A DNA stretch of 64,000 nucleotides from Citreicoccus inhibens. Lineage in GTDB: Bacteria > Myxococcota > Myxococcia > Myxococcales > Myxococcaceae. This document shows positions 39,811 to 48,213 of this stretch, in pieces; positions within the stretch are counted from its first letter, which is position 1, and each line of letters begins with the position of its first letter. The position numbers were made by a program, and so were the translations under genes. The notes below the pieces were generated by a model. That model was not told the origin of the DNA, made no database searches, and worked only from the letters and a program-made list of their open reading frames with translations. The stretch lies in NCBI RefSeq assembly GCF_019039035.1, contig NZ_JAHNZT010000037.1, positions 1-64,000 on the forward strand, given 5' to 3'.

Positions 39811-42800
39811 CTACACTTCGGTGAACAGCTCCTGGATGTCCTGCTCGGTGAGGCTGCGGCCCGCCTCGTCGCCGTCCCCGCCGAGGACTCCCGCGGCCAG
39901 GTCGCGCTTGCGGCGCTGGAGGCTGAGGATCTTCTCCTCCACGGTCCCCCGGGTAATCAGCTTGTAGCTGATGACCGCGCGGGTCTGACCGATGCGGTGG
40001 GTACGGTCCGTGGCCTGGTCCTCGACGGCGGGGTTCCACCACGGGTCGAAGTGGATGACGTAGTCGGCGGCCGTGAGGTTGAGGCCGGTGCCACCCGCCT
40101 TGAGGCTGATGAAGAACAAGGGCGGCCCGTCCGGCCGGTTGTACTCGTCCACCTTGCCCATGCGGTCCTTGGTGCGACCGTCCAGGTAGAGGTAGCGCAG
40201 GCCGCGCTTGTCCGCCTCGCCCTTCAACAGCTCCAGCATCTCCGTGAACTGGCTGAAGACGAGCGCGCGGTGGCCCTCGGCCACCAGGTCTTCCACCAGT
40301 TGGAGGAAGCGCTCCAGCTTCGCGCTCGACGGCATCAGCGTGCCGGGGGGCAGCTTCAGCAGGCGCGGATCACAGCACACCTGCCGCAGCCGCATCAGCG
40401 CGGCGAGGATGGACACGCGGCTGCGCTTGAAGCCCACCTTCTCGATGGACTCGTTCACCTTGCGGCGGCTCTCGTCCAGCACCTCGCGGTAGAGCGCGGC
40501 CTGGCCGGGCTCCATCTCGCACCACGCGACGCTCTCCGTCTTGGGCGGCAGGTCCTTGGCCACCTCCGTCTTCAGACGGCGCAGGATGAAGGGCTGGATG
40601 CGGCGGCGCAGCCGGTCCTTCACGCCCGGATCGTTGGCCACCTGGATGGGCTGCTCGTACCGGTCGCTGAAGCCTTCCGCGCTGCCGAGGAAGCCCGGCA
40701 TGAGGAAGTCGAAGATGCTCCACAGCTCCGACAGCCGGTTCTCCAGCGGCGTACCCGTGAGGGCCAGACGCGTCTCGCTGGGCAGCGCCTTGCAGGCCTG
40801 CGCGGTGGCGCTGTCCGCGTTCTTGATGTTCTGAGCCTCGTCGAGGACGACGTAGCGGAAGCCCACCTGGGAGAGCTGCTCCAGGTCGCGGCGCACCAGG
40901 GCGTAGGAGGTGAGGACCAAGTCCATGCCCTTGAGGTCCTCGGCGCGCTCCTTGCGGTCCTGTCCGTGCCACACCATGCACTTGAGGCCGGGCGTGAAGC
41001 GCTCCGCCTCGCGCTCCCAGTTGGCGAGCACGCTGGTGGGCGCCACCACGAGCGAGGGCTTCTTGCCCTCCTCGTTGGACACCTTCTGCATCAGGCTGAG
41101 CGACTGGACCGTCTTCCCCAGACCCATGTCGTCCGCGAGGATGCCGGACAGGCCGTGGCGGCGCAGGAACCAGAGCCAGGACAGGCCGGACTCCTGATAG
41201 TGGCGCAGCGTGGCGTTGAGTCCCTCGGGCACCCCGACCTTGGGCACGCCCGCCGACTCGCGCAGCGCGAGCATGGCCTGACGGGCCTTGGCCTCCACCT
41301 CGGTGAACTCGCCCAGGTCGGCCAGCAGGTCCAACGCGACGGCCTGGTGCAGCGGCAGCCGCGTGCGGGTGCGGCCAGGCATCGCGCCGGCTTCCTCCAG
41401 GATGTCGGCCACGCGCTTGATCTCCGCGACGTCCGCCTCCGCGAAGGAGCCATCCTTCAGGGGCACGAAGCGCCGGCCCGAGTCGAGCCACATGCGCACC
41501 GCGCCCAGGTCCACCGCCTGGTCGTCGGTGACGAACTCGGCGTCCAGGTCGAACCACTGCACGCCGCTCATGCCCACGCGGATGCGAGGCTTGAGCTTGG
41601 GGCGCAGCCGCACCTTGGGCGCCTGCACGCCGAAGCGCTCCCAGTCCTCGGGGAGCCCGGCCAGACCTCGCGCCCAGAACTCCAGCGCGGTGTCCCCGGT
41701 CGCCTCGAACGCGTGACCCGGCACGTCGTAGCGCAGCCCCATGTCCAGCAAGAGCTTGCCGGCGGCGCGCTCCAGGTCCTCACGGCGACGGTAGAGCTTG
41801 CGGCTCTCGGCGCCCACGCCGCTGGCGTAGCCCAGGTGCGTGGCCGTGGGAGACACCGCCACCGTCGTCTGGCCATAGCGCGCGGCGAGCTGCACGCGGG
41901 CGCGCTCGGCGGCGCCTTCGAGCGTCAGCACGAAGCGCGGCTCCACCGCCTCGTCCACGTCGATGTCGTCCGCCTTCAGCGACATCCGGAAGCGCGGCAG
42001 GTGCGCGGCGAAGAACGTCAGCACCCGGTCCAACTGCGCGGCCGGGAACGCCATGGTGGGCTCCAGGAGCCACTTGCGCAGCAGGCGCGGCGGGAAGTCC
42101 GGCTCCACGGGGTGCAGGTTCTGGCCCTGGACCACCCACGTGCGACGGCCCGCGAGCAGGATGACGTCCTTCAGCGGAAGGCTCGTCGCGTCCGGGAAGA
42201 GCAGTTCGATGCGCGCGGTGGCGCCATCCGGACGGGACTCCAGATGGATCTGCGGACGCACCGGCGTGTCCATGAACAGGAGCGCCGTGCCTCGGTAGAT
42301 GACCCGCCGTTCCTTCAGCAGATCCAGGACCTCGACCAGGTCCTCATCGGACAGGACGATGCGCGAGTCGTAGCGGTGCTCGTGCCGCGACAGCGCCATG
42401 AAGATGCGCTCGTCGGCGGGCGCGATGCGCGAGCCGGCTTGCAGCAGGCGCTTCACATGCACCGGGCCCTTGGCCTGGGCGTCCTGGCGGCGCACGTCCA
42501 GCACCCAGTGCCGACCATTGGACACTCCCGTCCCGGAGTTGGCGGGCGCCAACCGGTACAGGAATTCGTAGTCCGGCAGGGAGGACAACCCCAGCCAGCT
42601 CTCGACCTTCGCGAGCGCTGGCAGCGTCACCGGATCCGTCCCGGGAGGCAGGGCGGGGTCGTCCGCCTCGGCCTCCATCACCTCCTCGGGCTCGGCGGAA
42701 GGCTCCGGCTCGGGAGGCGGCGGGGGCGCGGGGGCGCGGGGAGCCGGTGGTGGGGGCGGACGGAATCGCGCGGCGTAGATCAACGCCACGGCGACGACGT

Positions 42801-43212
42801 GTTCGCAGTGAGGCCCGGAGGTGTTCCACACAGGGCAAGTGCAGGTGGACGTGGCTTTACCGTCCCCCACGTTCAAGATGACTTCGTAGCGCTCGCCGGT
42901 GGTGCCGGCGACTTGGGCGCGAATGCGATCGCCCTCGCGCTGCAGGCCGAAGACGCGGCGAGACTCCGCCACCTCACGACCTTTCTTGAAGGTGATGGGC
43001 AGGCACTCGGCCTTGAGGGCGCGAAGCCAGATCCCGTCCTGCGGGGAGAGAGCGTCTCGGATGTCGGCGGTGGTTTGCACGGCTGGCAAGGCCCCAGACT
43101 CCTTGGCCGGGGGAACCGCCTCGCTTACCACAGCGATGGCGGCCCCGCGCGCTGGAAAAAACGATGCGTCGGCCAGCAGATGCGGTCCGCCGACTCGAAG
43201 CTGTGAGACCAT
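39811..43212 (-). CDS. SNF2-family helicase with N-terminal SWIM zinc finger
   Basis: A 1133-residue protein from ATG 43212; the frame is open further to 43716, but that part overlaps the divergent apt gene. The N-terminus has a SWIM zinc finger, C124-x-C126...C136-x-H138 (in CTCPVWNTSGPHCEH). A Pro-rich linker and a large middle region (about 200-640) follow. The SNF2 ATPase has DDMGLGKT (about 692) and the DEAQ box (about 789). Later come EGHRALVFSQFTEML and GGTGLNLTAADYVIHFDPWWNP (motifs IV-VI). Such proteins remodel protein-DNA complexes or RNA polymerase using ATP. No clear ribosome site precedes the ATG. Confidence 0.9.
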   Translation of the reverse strand: MVSQLRVGGPHLLADASFFPARGAAIAVVSEAVPPAKESGALPAVQTTADIRDALSPQDGIWLRALKAECLPITFKKGREVAESRRVFGLQREGDRIRAQVAGTTGERYEVILNVGDGKATSTCTCPVWNTSGPHCEHVVAVALIYAARFRPPPPPAPRAPAPPPPPEPEPSAEPEEVMEAEADDPALPPGTDPVTLPALAKVESWLGLSSLPDYEFLYRLAPANSGTGVSNGRHWVLDVRRQDAQAKGPVHVKRLLQAGSRIAPADERIFMALSRHEHRYDSRIVLSDEDLVEVLDLLKERRVIYRGTALLFMDTPVRPQIHLESRPDGATARIELLFPDATSLPLKDVILLAGRRTWVVQGQNLHPVEPDFPPRLLRKWLLEPTMAFPAAQLDRVLTFFAAHLPRFRMSLKADDIDVDEAVEPRFVLTLEGAAERARVQLAARYGQTTVAVSPTATHLGYASGVGAESRKLYRRREDLERAAGKLLLDMGLRYDVPGHAFEATGDTALEFWARGLAGLPEDWERFGVQAPKVRLRPKLKPRIRVGMSGVQWFDLDAEFVTDDQAVDLGAVRMWLDSGRRFVPLKDGSFAEADVAEIKRVADILEEAGAMPGRTRTRLPLHQAVALDLLADLGEFTEVEAKARQAMLALRESAGVPKVGVPEGLNATLRHYQESGLSWLWFLRRHGLSGILADDMGLGKTVQSLSLMQKVSNEEGKKPSLVVAPTSVLANWEREAERFTPGLKCMVWHGQDRKERAEDLKGMDLVLTSYALVRRDLEQLSQVGFRYVVLDEAQNIKNADSATAQACKALPSETRLALTGTPLENRLSELWSIFDFLMPGFLGSAEGFSDRYEQPIQVANDPGVKDRLRRRIQPFILRRLKTEVAKDLPPKTESVAWCEMEPGQAALYREVLDESRRKVNESIEKVGFKRSRVSILAALMRLRQVCCDPRLLKLPPGTLMPSSAKLERFLQLVEDLVAEGHRALVFSQFTEMLELLKGEADKRGLRYLYLDGRTKDRMGKVDEYNRPDGPPLFFISLKAGGTGLNLTAADYVIHFDPWWNPAVEDQATDRTHRIGQTRAVISYKLITRGTVEEKILSLQRRKRDLAAGVLGGDGDEAGRSLTEQDIQELFTEV

Positions 43213-43423
43213 CAACGCACGCCATGTCCCGGTCCCGTCCCCGCTTCGTTCGCCACCGCGCGCTCCCGCCCCGGGCCCTCGTCCTGGCCCGCGGACCGGC
43301 GCTCGCCAGGCCACTCGGCCGAGGACGCACTCTGAGTGCGAATCCGCGGCGAATGACGAAGGCCTCCCGAGGCGGACGGGCGGACAGGCGCCCGCTTCAT
43401 TTCGCGACCCTGGAGCTTCATCC

Positions 43424-43966
43424 ATGAACGCCACCGCCGACCTGACGCTCGTCTCCGACTTGAAGGCCATCCTTCGCGACGTGCCGGACTTCCCCAAGCC
43501 CGGCATCACGTTCAAGGACATCACGCCCATGCTGGCGGACCCTCGCCTCTTCGGCCGGGTCATCCACGCGATGTGCGCGCCCTTCCGGGGCCAGCGCATC
43601 ACCAAGGTGGTGGGCGTGGAGGCGCGCGGCTTCCTGCTGGGCGCGCCGATGGCGCTCGCGCTCGACGCGGGCTTCGTGCCCGCGCGCAAGCCCGGCAAGC
43701 TGCCCCACCGCTCCATCGTCGAGCGCTACTCGTTGGAGTACGGCGCGGACGGGGTGGAGATGCACGAGGACGCCATTCTCCAAGGCGAGCGCATCCTCGT
43801 GGTGGATGACGTGCTGGCCACCGGAGGCACCGCCGAGGCGACCGCGAGGCTCGTCTCGCGGCTGGGCGGAGAGCTGGTGGGCTTCAGCTTCCTCATCACG
43901 CTCGACTTTCTGGAGGGACCGCGCCGCCTGGGCATGGAGAAGGTGAAGACGCTGCTGTCCTTCTAG
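43424..43966 (+). CDS. apt: Adenine phosphoribosyltransferase
   Basis: A 180-residue enzyme that forms AMP from adenine and PRPP in purine salvage. Start ATG 43424 has GGAG nine bases upstream. Family features are PDFPKPGITFKDITPML (residues 21-37), VGVEARGFLLGAPMA, RKPGKLPH and the PRPP-binding VVDDVLATGGTA (126-137). It is divergent from the SNF2 gene over a 211-base gap and followed by a strong hairpin. Confidence 0.96.
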   Translation: MNATADLTLVSDLKAILRDVPDFPKPGITFKDITPMLADPRLFGRVIHAMCAPFRGQRITKVVGVEARGFLLGAPMALALDAGFVPARKPGKLPHRSIVERYSLEYGADGVEMHEDAILQGERILVVDDVLATGGTAEATARLVSRLGGELVGFSFLITLDFLEGPRRLGMEKVKTLLSF

Positions 43967-43978
43967 CCGTCCGCGCGC

Positions 43979-44015
43979 CGCGCCGTCCGCTCGCGCATGC
44001 CCGCCGGACGGCGCG
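43979..44015 (+). terminator. Terminator-like hairpin after apt
   Basis: A perfect 11-bp stem CGCGCCGTCCG (43979-43989) with CGGACGGCGCG (44005-44015), loop 15 bases, 12 bases after the apt stop. No T-run follows. Confidence 0.55.
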
Positions 44016-44058
44016 TCCCCAGATGAATCGGGACGACCTTGCGCGAGGGGGAACGGTC

Positions 44059-44889
44059 ATGCCCGAGGTGCTCTCCAGCGGTGGCGCACGCCTGCGCTTC
44101 GATGACGTGGGACGCGGCGAGCCCGCCCTGCTCTTCATCCCCGCGTGGTGCACCACGCGGGCAGTCTTTCAACCCCTCGTCCCGCTCGCCTCCGCGCACC
44201 GGCGCCTGCTCAGCGTGGACCTGCGCGGGCACGGCGACTCCGAGCAGGTGGTGCCCGACTTCGACAACGGCACCGTCATCGAGGACCTGCGCGTGCTCCT
44301 CGACGCCAGCGGAGCCCAGCAGGTGGTGCCCGTGGCGCTGTCGCATGCGGGCTGGTGGGCCCTGGAGCTGCGCAGACGTCTGGGTCCGGAGCGCATCCCC
44401 AAAATCGTGCTGCTCGACTGGCTCGTCACCACGCCTCCCGCGCGATTCCACGCCGCGTTGCGAGAGCTGATGACCGACCGGTGGACCGCCGCGCGCGAAG
44501 GGCTGTTCCGTCTGTGGACCGAGAACGTCGAACGCCCCGAGGTGCTCCGCTACGTGCGCGACGTCATGGGCGCGTTCGGCGAAGAGATGTGGGCCCGCGC
44601 CGCGCGGGAGATAGGCGCCGCCTACGCGCAAGAGACGTCCCCGCTGCGAATGCTGGCCACGCTGGGGCCGGACGTGGAGGCGCTGCACCTGTACGCGCAG
44701 CCCGATGACGCCGACTACCTCACGGCCCAGGTTGCCTTCGGCGCCGAGCACCCCGGCTTCCACGTCCTGAAGCTGCCCGCGCGCAGCCACTTCCCCACCC
44801 TCGAAGTGCCCGAGTTGGTCGACGCCGGCATCCAGGCGCTCATCACCGCCCGCCGGACGCCCTTGAGCATCGGCGTGCCGCCCCACTAA
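44059..44889 (+). CDS. Alpha/beta-hydrolase, resembling the cofactor-free dioxygenase (HOD) subgroup
   Basis: A 276-residue protein from ATG 44059, preceded by GCGAGGGGG; an earlier ATG at 44023 lacks a good site. The fold signatures are IPAWC near residue 27, VDLRGHGDS (53-61), the nucleophile elbow ALSHAGW (S95-H96) and a late histidine H244 in RSHFPTLEVP. The elbow is not the common GxSxG; S-H-x-G-W with LLDW (D120-W121) is like 1H-3-hydroxy-4-oxoquinoline 2,4-dioxygenase-type enzymes. Either hydrolysis or cofactor-free oxygenation is possible. It is upstream of, but probably not co-transcribed with, the tetR operon, which has its own promoter. Confidence 0.82.
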   Translation: MPEVLSSGGARLRFDDVGRGEPALLFIPAWCTTRAVFQPLVPLASAHRRLLSVDLRGHGDSEQVVPDFDNGTVIEDLRVLLDASGAQQVVPVALSHAGWWALELRRRLGPERIPKIVLLDWLVTTPPARFHAALRELMTDRWTAAREGLFRLWTENVERPEVLRYVRDVMGAFGEEMWARAAREIGAAYAQETSPLRMLATLGPDVEALHLYAQPDDADYLTAQVAFGAEHPGFHVLKLPARSHFPTLEVPELVDAGIQALITARRTPLSIGVPPH

Positions 44890-44910
44890 GCGCCCCGGCC
44901 CGAGCGCGCG

Positions 44911-44939
44911 TTGACGGCCCGGCGGGCCTCGTTTATAAG
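44911..44939 (+). promoter_or_regulatory. Strong sigma-70 promoter for tetR-MFS-coaD-MBL operon
   Basis: TTGACG (44911-44916, 5 of 6) and TATAAG (44934-44939, 5 of 6) are separated by exactly 17 bp, with the predicted start about 22 bases before the tetR ATG. Confidence 0.75.
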
Positions 44940-44958
44940 TTGGTCACACAACCAATAA
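44933..44958. promoter_or_regulatory. Palindromic operator overlapping the -10, probable TetR site
   Basis: TTAT-aa-GTTG-gtcaca-CAAC-ca-ATAA is a 26-bp interrupted palindrome with 8 of 10 positions matched per arm. It covers the -10 and start point of the tetR promoter, a classic autorepression layout. This region is AT-rich against the surrounding GC-rich DNA. Confidence 0.65.
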
Positions 44959-44968
44959 ACGAGCCCAC

Positions 44969-45577
44969 ATGCCTCGCCCGACCAACACCGAGGAGCGCCG
45001 ACAGCAGATCGTCACCGGGCTGCTGCGCGTCATGGCGGAGCGAGGCTATGAGCGGGCCTCGGTGAATGAAATCGCGAAGGCGGCGGGGCTCAGCGCGGGC
45101 CTGGTGCACTATCACTTCAAGGACAAGCAGGAGATCCTCCTGACGCTGGTGGCGCAGCTCGCGGAGACCGCGCGCGCCCGCGTGGCGCGGCGGCTCGCGA
45201 AGGCACGGCCTGGGGACGAGCGCGCGCGAGTCGGCGCCTTCATCGAGGGGTTCCTCGCCACGGGCGCGGACGCGGACCCCTCGGCGGTGGCGGGCTGGGT
45301 CACCATCAGCGCGGAGGCCATTCGCCAGCCGGAAGTGCGCGCGGTCTACGAGGGCGTGGTGCGCGCGGACCTCGCGCAGTTGGAGTCCCTGGTCGCCGAA
45401 CTCACGGGGAAGCGGCGGGCGCGCGCGGTGGCGGCGGGATTGTTCGCCGCGGTGCAGGGCTACTTCGTGCTGGCCGCGAGCGCGCCGGACCTGGTGCCCC
45501 CGGGCTCCGCGGCGGGGACCGTGAAGCGCATGGCGGCGGGTCTGCTCGACGCCGCGACCGAGAAGGAGGACGCATGA
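44969..45577 (+). CDS. TetR-family transcriptional regulator
   Basis: A 202-residue repressor-type protein. The N-terminal helix-turn-helix covers about residues 10-55: RRQQIVTGLLRVMAERGYER followed by ASVNEIAKAAGLSAGLVHYHFKDK, a BetI-like arrangement. The rest is an Ala-rich ligand-binding/dimer domain. The ligand is unknown. It heads the operon, and its stop overlaps the ATG of the MFS gene (ATGA at 45574). The palindrome over the promoter suggests autoregulation, with an effector that may be a transported compound. Confidence 0.92.
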   Translation: MPRPTNTEERRQQIVTGLLRVMAERGYERASVNEIAKAAGLSAGLVHYHFKDKQEILLTLVAQLAETARARVARRLAKARPGDERARVGAFIEGFLATGADADPSAVAGWVTISAEAIRQPEVRAVYEGVVRADLAQLESLVAELTGKRRARAVAAGLFAAVQGYFVLAASAPDLVPPGSAAGTVKRMAAGLLDAATEKEDA

Positions 45578-46788
45578 AGACGCCCGCGAAGTTGGGACTG
45601 CTCTCCAGCCTCTACCTGTCCCAAGGACTGCCGTATGGCTTCTTCACCCAGGCCCTGCCCGTGTTGCTGCGCAAGCAGGGGCTGTCCCTGCCAGAGATTG
45701 GCCTGACCCACTTGCTCGCGCTGCCTTGGGCGCTCAAGTTCCTCTACTCCCCGCTCTTCGATCGGTACGGCTCGACGCGCTGGGGGCGCCGACGGGGCTA
45801 CATCCTCCCGTTGCAGCTGCTGGCGGTGGCCGTGCTCTTCGCGCTGGGGCTTCCCGAGGGCGGCGTGAGCATGCGGTGGATCCTCGCGGCGGTGCTCGGC
45901 ACCAACCTTCTGGCCGCCACGCAGGATGTGGCCACCGACGGGCTCGCGGTGGAGCTGCTCACGCCCGCGGAGCGCGGCTGGGGCAACGGCATCCAGGTGG
46001 CGGGCTACCGACTCGGCATGATTGTGGGCGGCGGCGCGATGCTCCTCGTCTTCGACGCGGCGGGTTGGCGCGCGCCGTTCTTCGGGATGGGCGCGCTGCT
46101 GCTCGCGGCCACGGTGCCCATCGCGCTGTTCCGCGAGCCGCCCTCCCAGCCTCCACCTCGCGCCGCGCCCGGCCTGCGCTGGTGGCTGAAGCGTCCTGGC
46201 GCGGGCGCGTGGGTGGCGCTGCTCGTGCTCTACAAAGCAGGCGAGTCGCTGGCCACGGGCATGCTCCGCACGTTCCTGGTGGACTCGGGGCTGTCGCTCT
46301 CGGACATCGGGTGGATGCTGGGGGGCGTGGGGTTCTCGGCGGGGCTGCTCGGCGCACTCGGCGGTGGCGCGCTCGTGGCGCGGCTGGGACGGCGGCGCGC
46401 GCTGCTCCTCTTCGGCACGACCCAGGCCGTCGCGGTCGGGCTCTACGCAGCCGTGGCGTGGCGTGGAGCGCCCCTGCCACTGCTCACCGCCGCGTGTGGG
46501 CTGGAGCACCTGGCCAGCGGCATGGCCACCGCCGCGCTCTTCACCGCGATGATGGACGTGTGCCGGCCCGACCACGCCGCGACCGACTACACCGTGCAAG
46601 CCTCGCTCGTGGTGGTGGCCACGGGCGGCGCGGCGGCGCTGAGCGGCTTTGGTGCGCAGGCGTTCGGCTATCCGATTCACTTCCTGCTCGCCGCGGGGCT
46701 GTGCGCCCTCGCCGCTGCCTATGTGGCCATCGCCTTCCCCGCCGACTTGGACCCAGCGCCCGCTGCGCTCCCCGAGGCCTCGCCATGA
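45574..46788 (+). CDS. MFS permease, AmpG-like
   Basis: A 404-residue transporter with about 12 hydrophobic segments. The N-terminus SLYLSQGLPYGFFTQALPVL and the loop motif SPLFDRYGSTRWGRRRGYI are characteristic of the AmpG/SLC33-type permeases, which move muropeptides or CoA-linked groups in characterised members. The substrate here is unknown. It is coupled at both ends: the ATG overlaps the tetR stop and the stop overlaps the coaD start. Regulation by the adjacent TetR is likely. Confidence 0.87.
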   Translation: MKTPAKLGLLSSLYLSQGLPYGFFTQALPVLLRKQGLSLPEIGLTHLLALPWALKFLYSPLFDRYGSTRWGRRRGYILPLQLLAVAVLFALGLPEGGVSMRWILAAVLGTNLLAATQDVATDGLAVELLTPAERGWGNGIQVAGYRLGMIVGGGAMLLVFDAAGWRAPFFGMGALLLAATVPIALFREPPSQPPPRAAPGLRWWLKRPGAGAWVALLVLYKAGESLATGMLRTFLVDSGLSLSDIGWMLGGVGFSAGLLGALGGGALVARLGRRRALLLFGTTQAVAVGLYAAVAWRGAPLPLLTAACGLEHLASGMATAALFTAMMDVCRPDHAATDYTVQASLVVVATGGAAALSGFGAQAFGYPIHFLLAAGLCALAAAYVAIAFPADLDPAPAALPEASP

Positions 46789-47282
46789 CCATCGCCCTGT
46801 ACGCCGGAAGCTTCGACCCCATCACCGCCGGACACCTGTCCGTCATCCGTCAGGCGGTGCGCCTCTTCGCCCATGTCGTCGTCGTGGTGGCCGTCAATCC
46901 AGCCAAGCACACGCTGCTCTCCCCAGAGGAACGCGTGGCGCTGGTGCGCGAAGCAGCCTCGCTGCACCCCAATGTCAGCGTGCTGCACACGGAGGGACTC
47001 ATCGTGGACCTCGCCCGAGCCATGGGCGCCACGGTGCTCTTGCGCGGTGTGCGCGGCGCCACCGATGCGCAGTTCGAGACGGAGCTGGCCCAACACAACC
47101 GCGCGCTCGCTCCCGAACTCTCCACCCTCTTCCTCCCCGCCGAAGCGCACCTGGCCGAGGTCAGCAGCAGCGCGCTCAAGGCCCGCCTCGCGCGCGGCGA
47201 GGATGTCTCCACCCACTGCCTCCCCGCCGTCCTCGCGAAGCTGCGGGAGCGACTGGCCCCGACCTCCCCGAGCACGCCATGA
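46785..47282 (+). CDS. coaD: Phosphopantetheine adenylyltransferase
   Basis: A 165-residue enzyme for the penultimate step of coenzyme A synthesis (4'-phosphopantetheine plus ATP to dephospho-CoA). The nucleotidyl-transfer motif TAGH (T14-H17) lies in ALYAGSFDPITAGHLSVI, and the second signature region VLLRGVRGATDAQFETELAQ and VSSSALKARLARG are present. ATG 46785 overlaps the MFS stop, and its own stop overlaps the next ATG. Placing coaD in a TetR-controlled operon is unusual. Confidence 0.95.
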   Translation: MTIALYAGSFDPITAGHLSVIRQAVRLFAHVVVVVAVNPAKHTLLSPEERVALVREAASLHPNVSVLHTEGLIVDLARAMGATVLLRGVRGATDAQFETELAQHNRALAPELSTLFLPAEAHLAEVSSSALKARLARGEDVSTHCLPAVLAKLRERLAPTSPSTP

Positions 47283-48025
47283 GCCTGTCCTTCATTCCGC
47301 TGGGCGTGGGCGATGCCTTCTCCGCCCTGCACTATTCGTCATGCCTCGCCGTGGAAGCGGAGGGACAGGTGCTGCTGGTGGACTGTCCGCACCCCATCCG
47401 CAAGATGATGCGCGAGGCCTCGCTCACGGCGGGCGTGCCGCTGGATGCGGACCGCGTCAGCGCCGTGGCCCTCACGCACCTGCACGCGGACCATGCCTCG
47501 GGCCTGGAGGGCTTGGGCTACTTCTCCTTCTTCGTCCTGCGCCGGAAGCTGGAGCTGCTCGCGCACCCGAGCGTCACCCGACGACTCTGGGAGGGACATC
47601 TCGCGGCGGGCATGGAGTGCCTCATCGAGGAGCGCGGCGCGAGCCCCAACGCGAAGCACTTCGAGGACTACTTCTCGCCCATCCCGCTGAGCGTGGAGCA
47701 CGCGGTACAGCACGGGCCGTTCCGCATCGAGAGCCGCTTCACCTACCACCACGTCCCCACCACCGCGTTCCGCATCCACGCCGGCGGGCGCTGCCTGGGC
47801 TACAGCGCCGACACCGCGTTTGACGAGGGGCTCATCCAGTGGCTCGCCGAGGCGGACCTCGTGGTGCACGAAACGAACTACGGCGTGCACACGCCCTACG
47901 AGAAGCTCGCGGCGCTGCCCGCGGACCTGCGCGCGCGAATGCGCCTCATCCACTACCCCGACACGTTCGACCTCGCCGCGAGCAACATCGAACCCCTCGA
48001 GCAGGGTCGCCGCTACACCGTCTGA
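47279..48025 (+). CDS. Metallo-beta-lactamase-fold hydrolase
   Basis: A 248-residue protein with the zinc motif THLHADHASG (H67, H69, D71, H72), then VVHETNYGVHTPYEKL and a final LIHYPDTFDL that provides late histidine and acidic ligands. No signal peptide. The closest overall plan is the ribonuclease Z/phosphodiesterase-like MBL group, but the exact substrate is unknown. It is the last gene of the coupled operon (ATGA overlap with coaD). The next gene starts 189 bases later. Confidence 0.9.
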   Translation: MSLSFIPLGVGDAFSALHYSSCLAVEAEGQVLLVDCPHPIRKMMREASLTAGVPLDADRVSAVALTHLHADHASGLEGLGYFSFFVLRRKLELLAHPSVTRRLWEGHLAAGMECLIEERGASPNAKHFEDYFSPIPLSVEHAVQHGPFRIESRFTYHHVPTTAFRIHAGGRCLGYSADTAFDEGLIQWLAEADLVVHETNYGVHTPYEKLAALPADLRARMRLIHYPDTFDLAASNIEPLEQGRRYTV

Positions 48026-48213
48026 CCCACGGGGCGGGAGCCGATGCATCGCGTCAACTCCATGCGCGGTCCGCGCCCGCCCCCCACCCATCCGGCCAGG
48101 AATGCCATCGCTCTGGTCAATGCACCGCGCGGCGTGCTCGCCTTCGAGTGACGAGTGCGCTAGTCCCGACCTCGTTGGCGCCGTCGCGGCGCCCCTGGAG
48201 TGGATGACTGGAC

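Noticed and set aside
39997-43206. Rightward 1069-codon frame opposite the SNF2 gene
   Set aside because: Antisense shadow; SNF2 motifs on the other strand are unmistakable.
43213-43423. Small rightward frame between the SNF2 and apt genes
   Set aside because: Arg/Pro/Ala-rich, no ribosome site, and it overlaps both the leftward leader and the apt start.
48177-48193. GGCGCC-GTCGC-GGCGCC hairpin before the second 5'-nucleotidase
   Set aside because: Short GC palindromes are frequent by chance here and it is in a leader, not after a gene.
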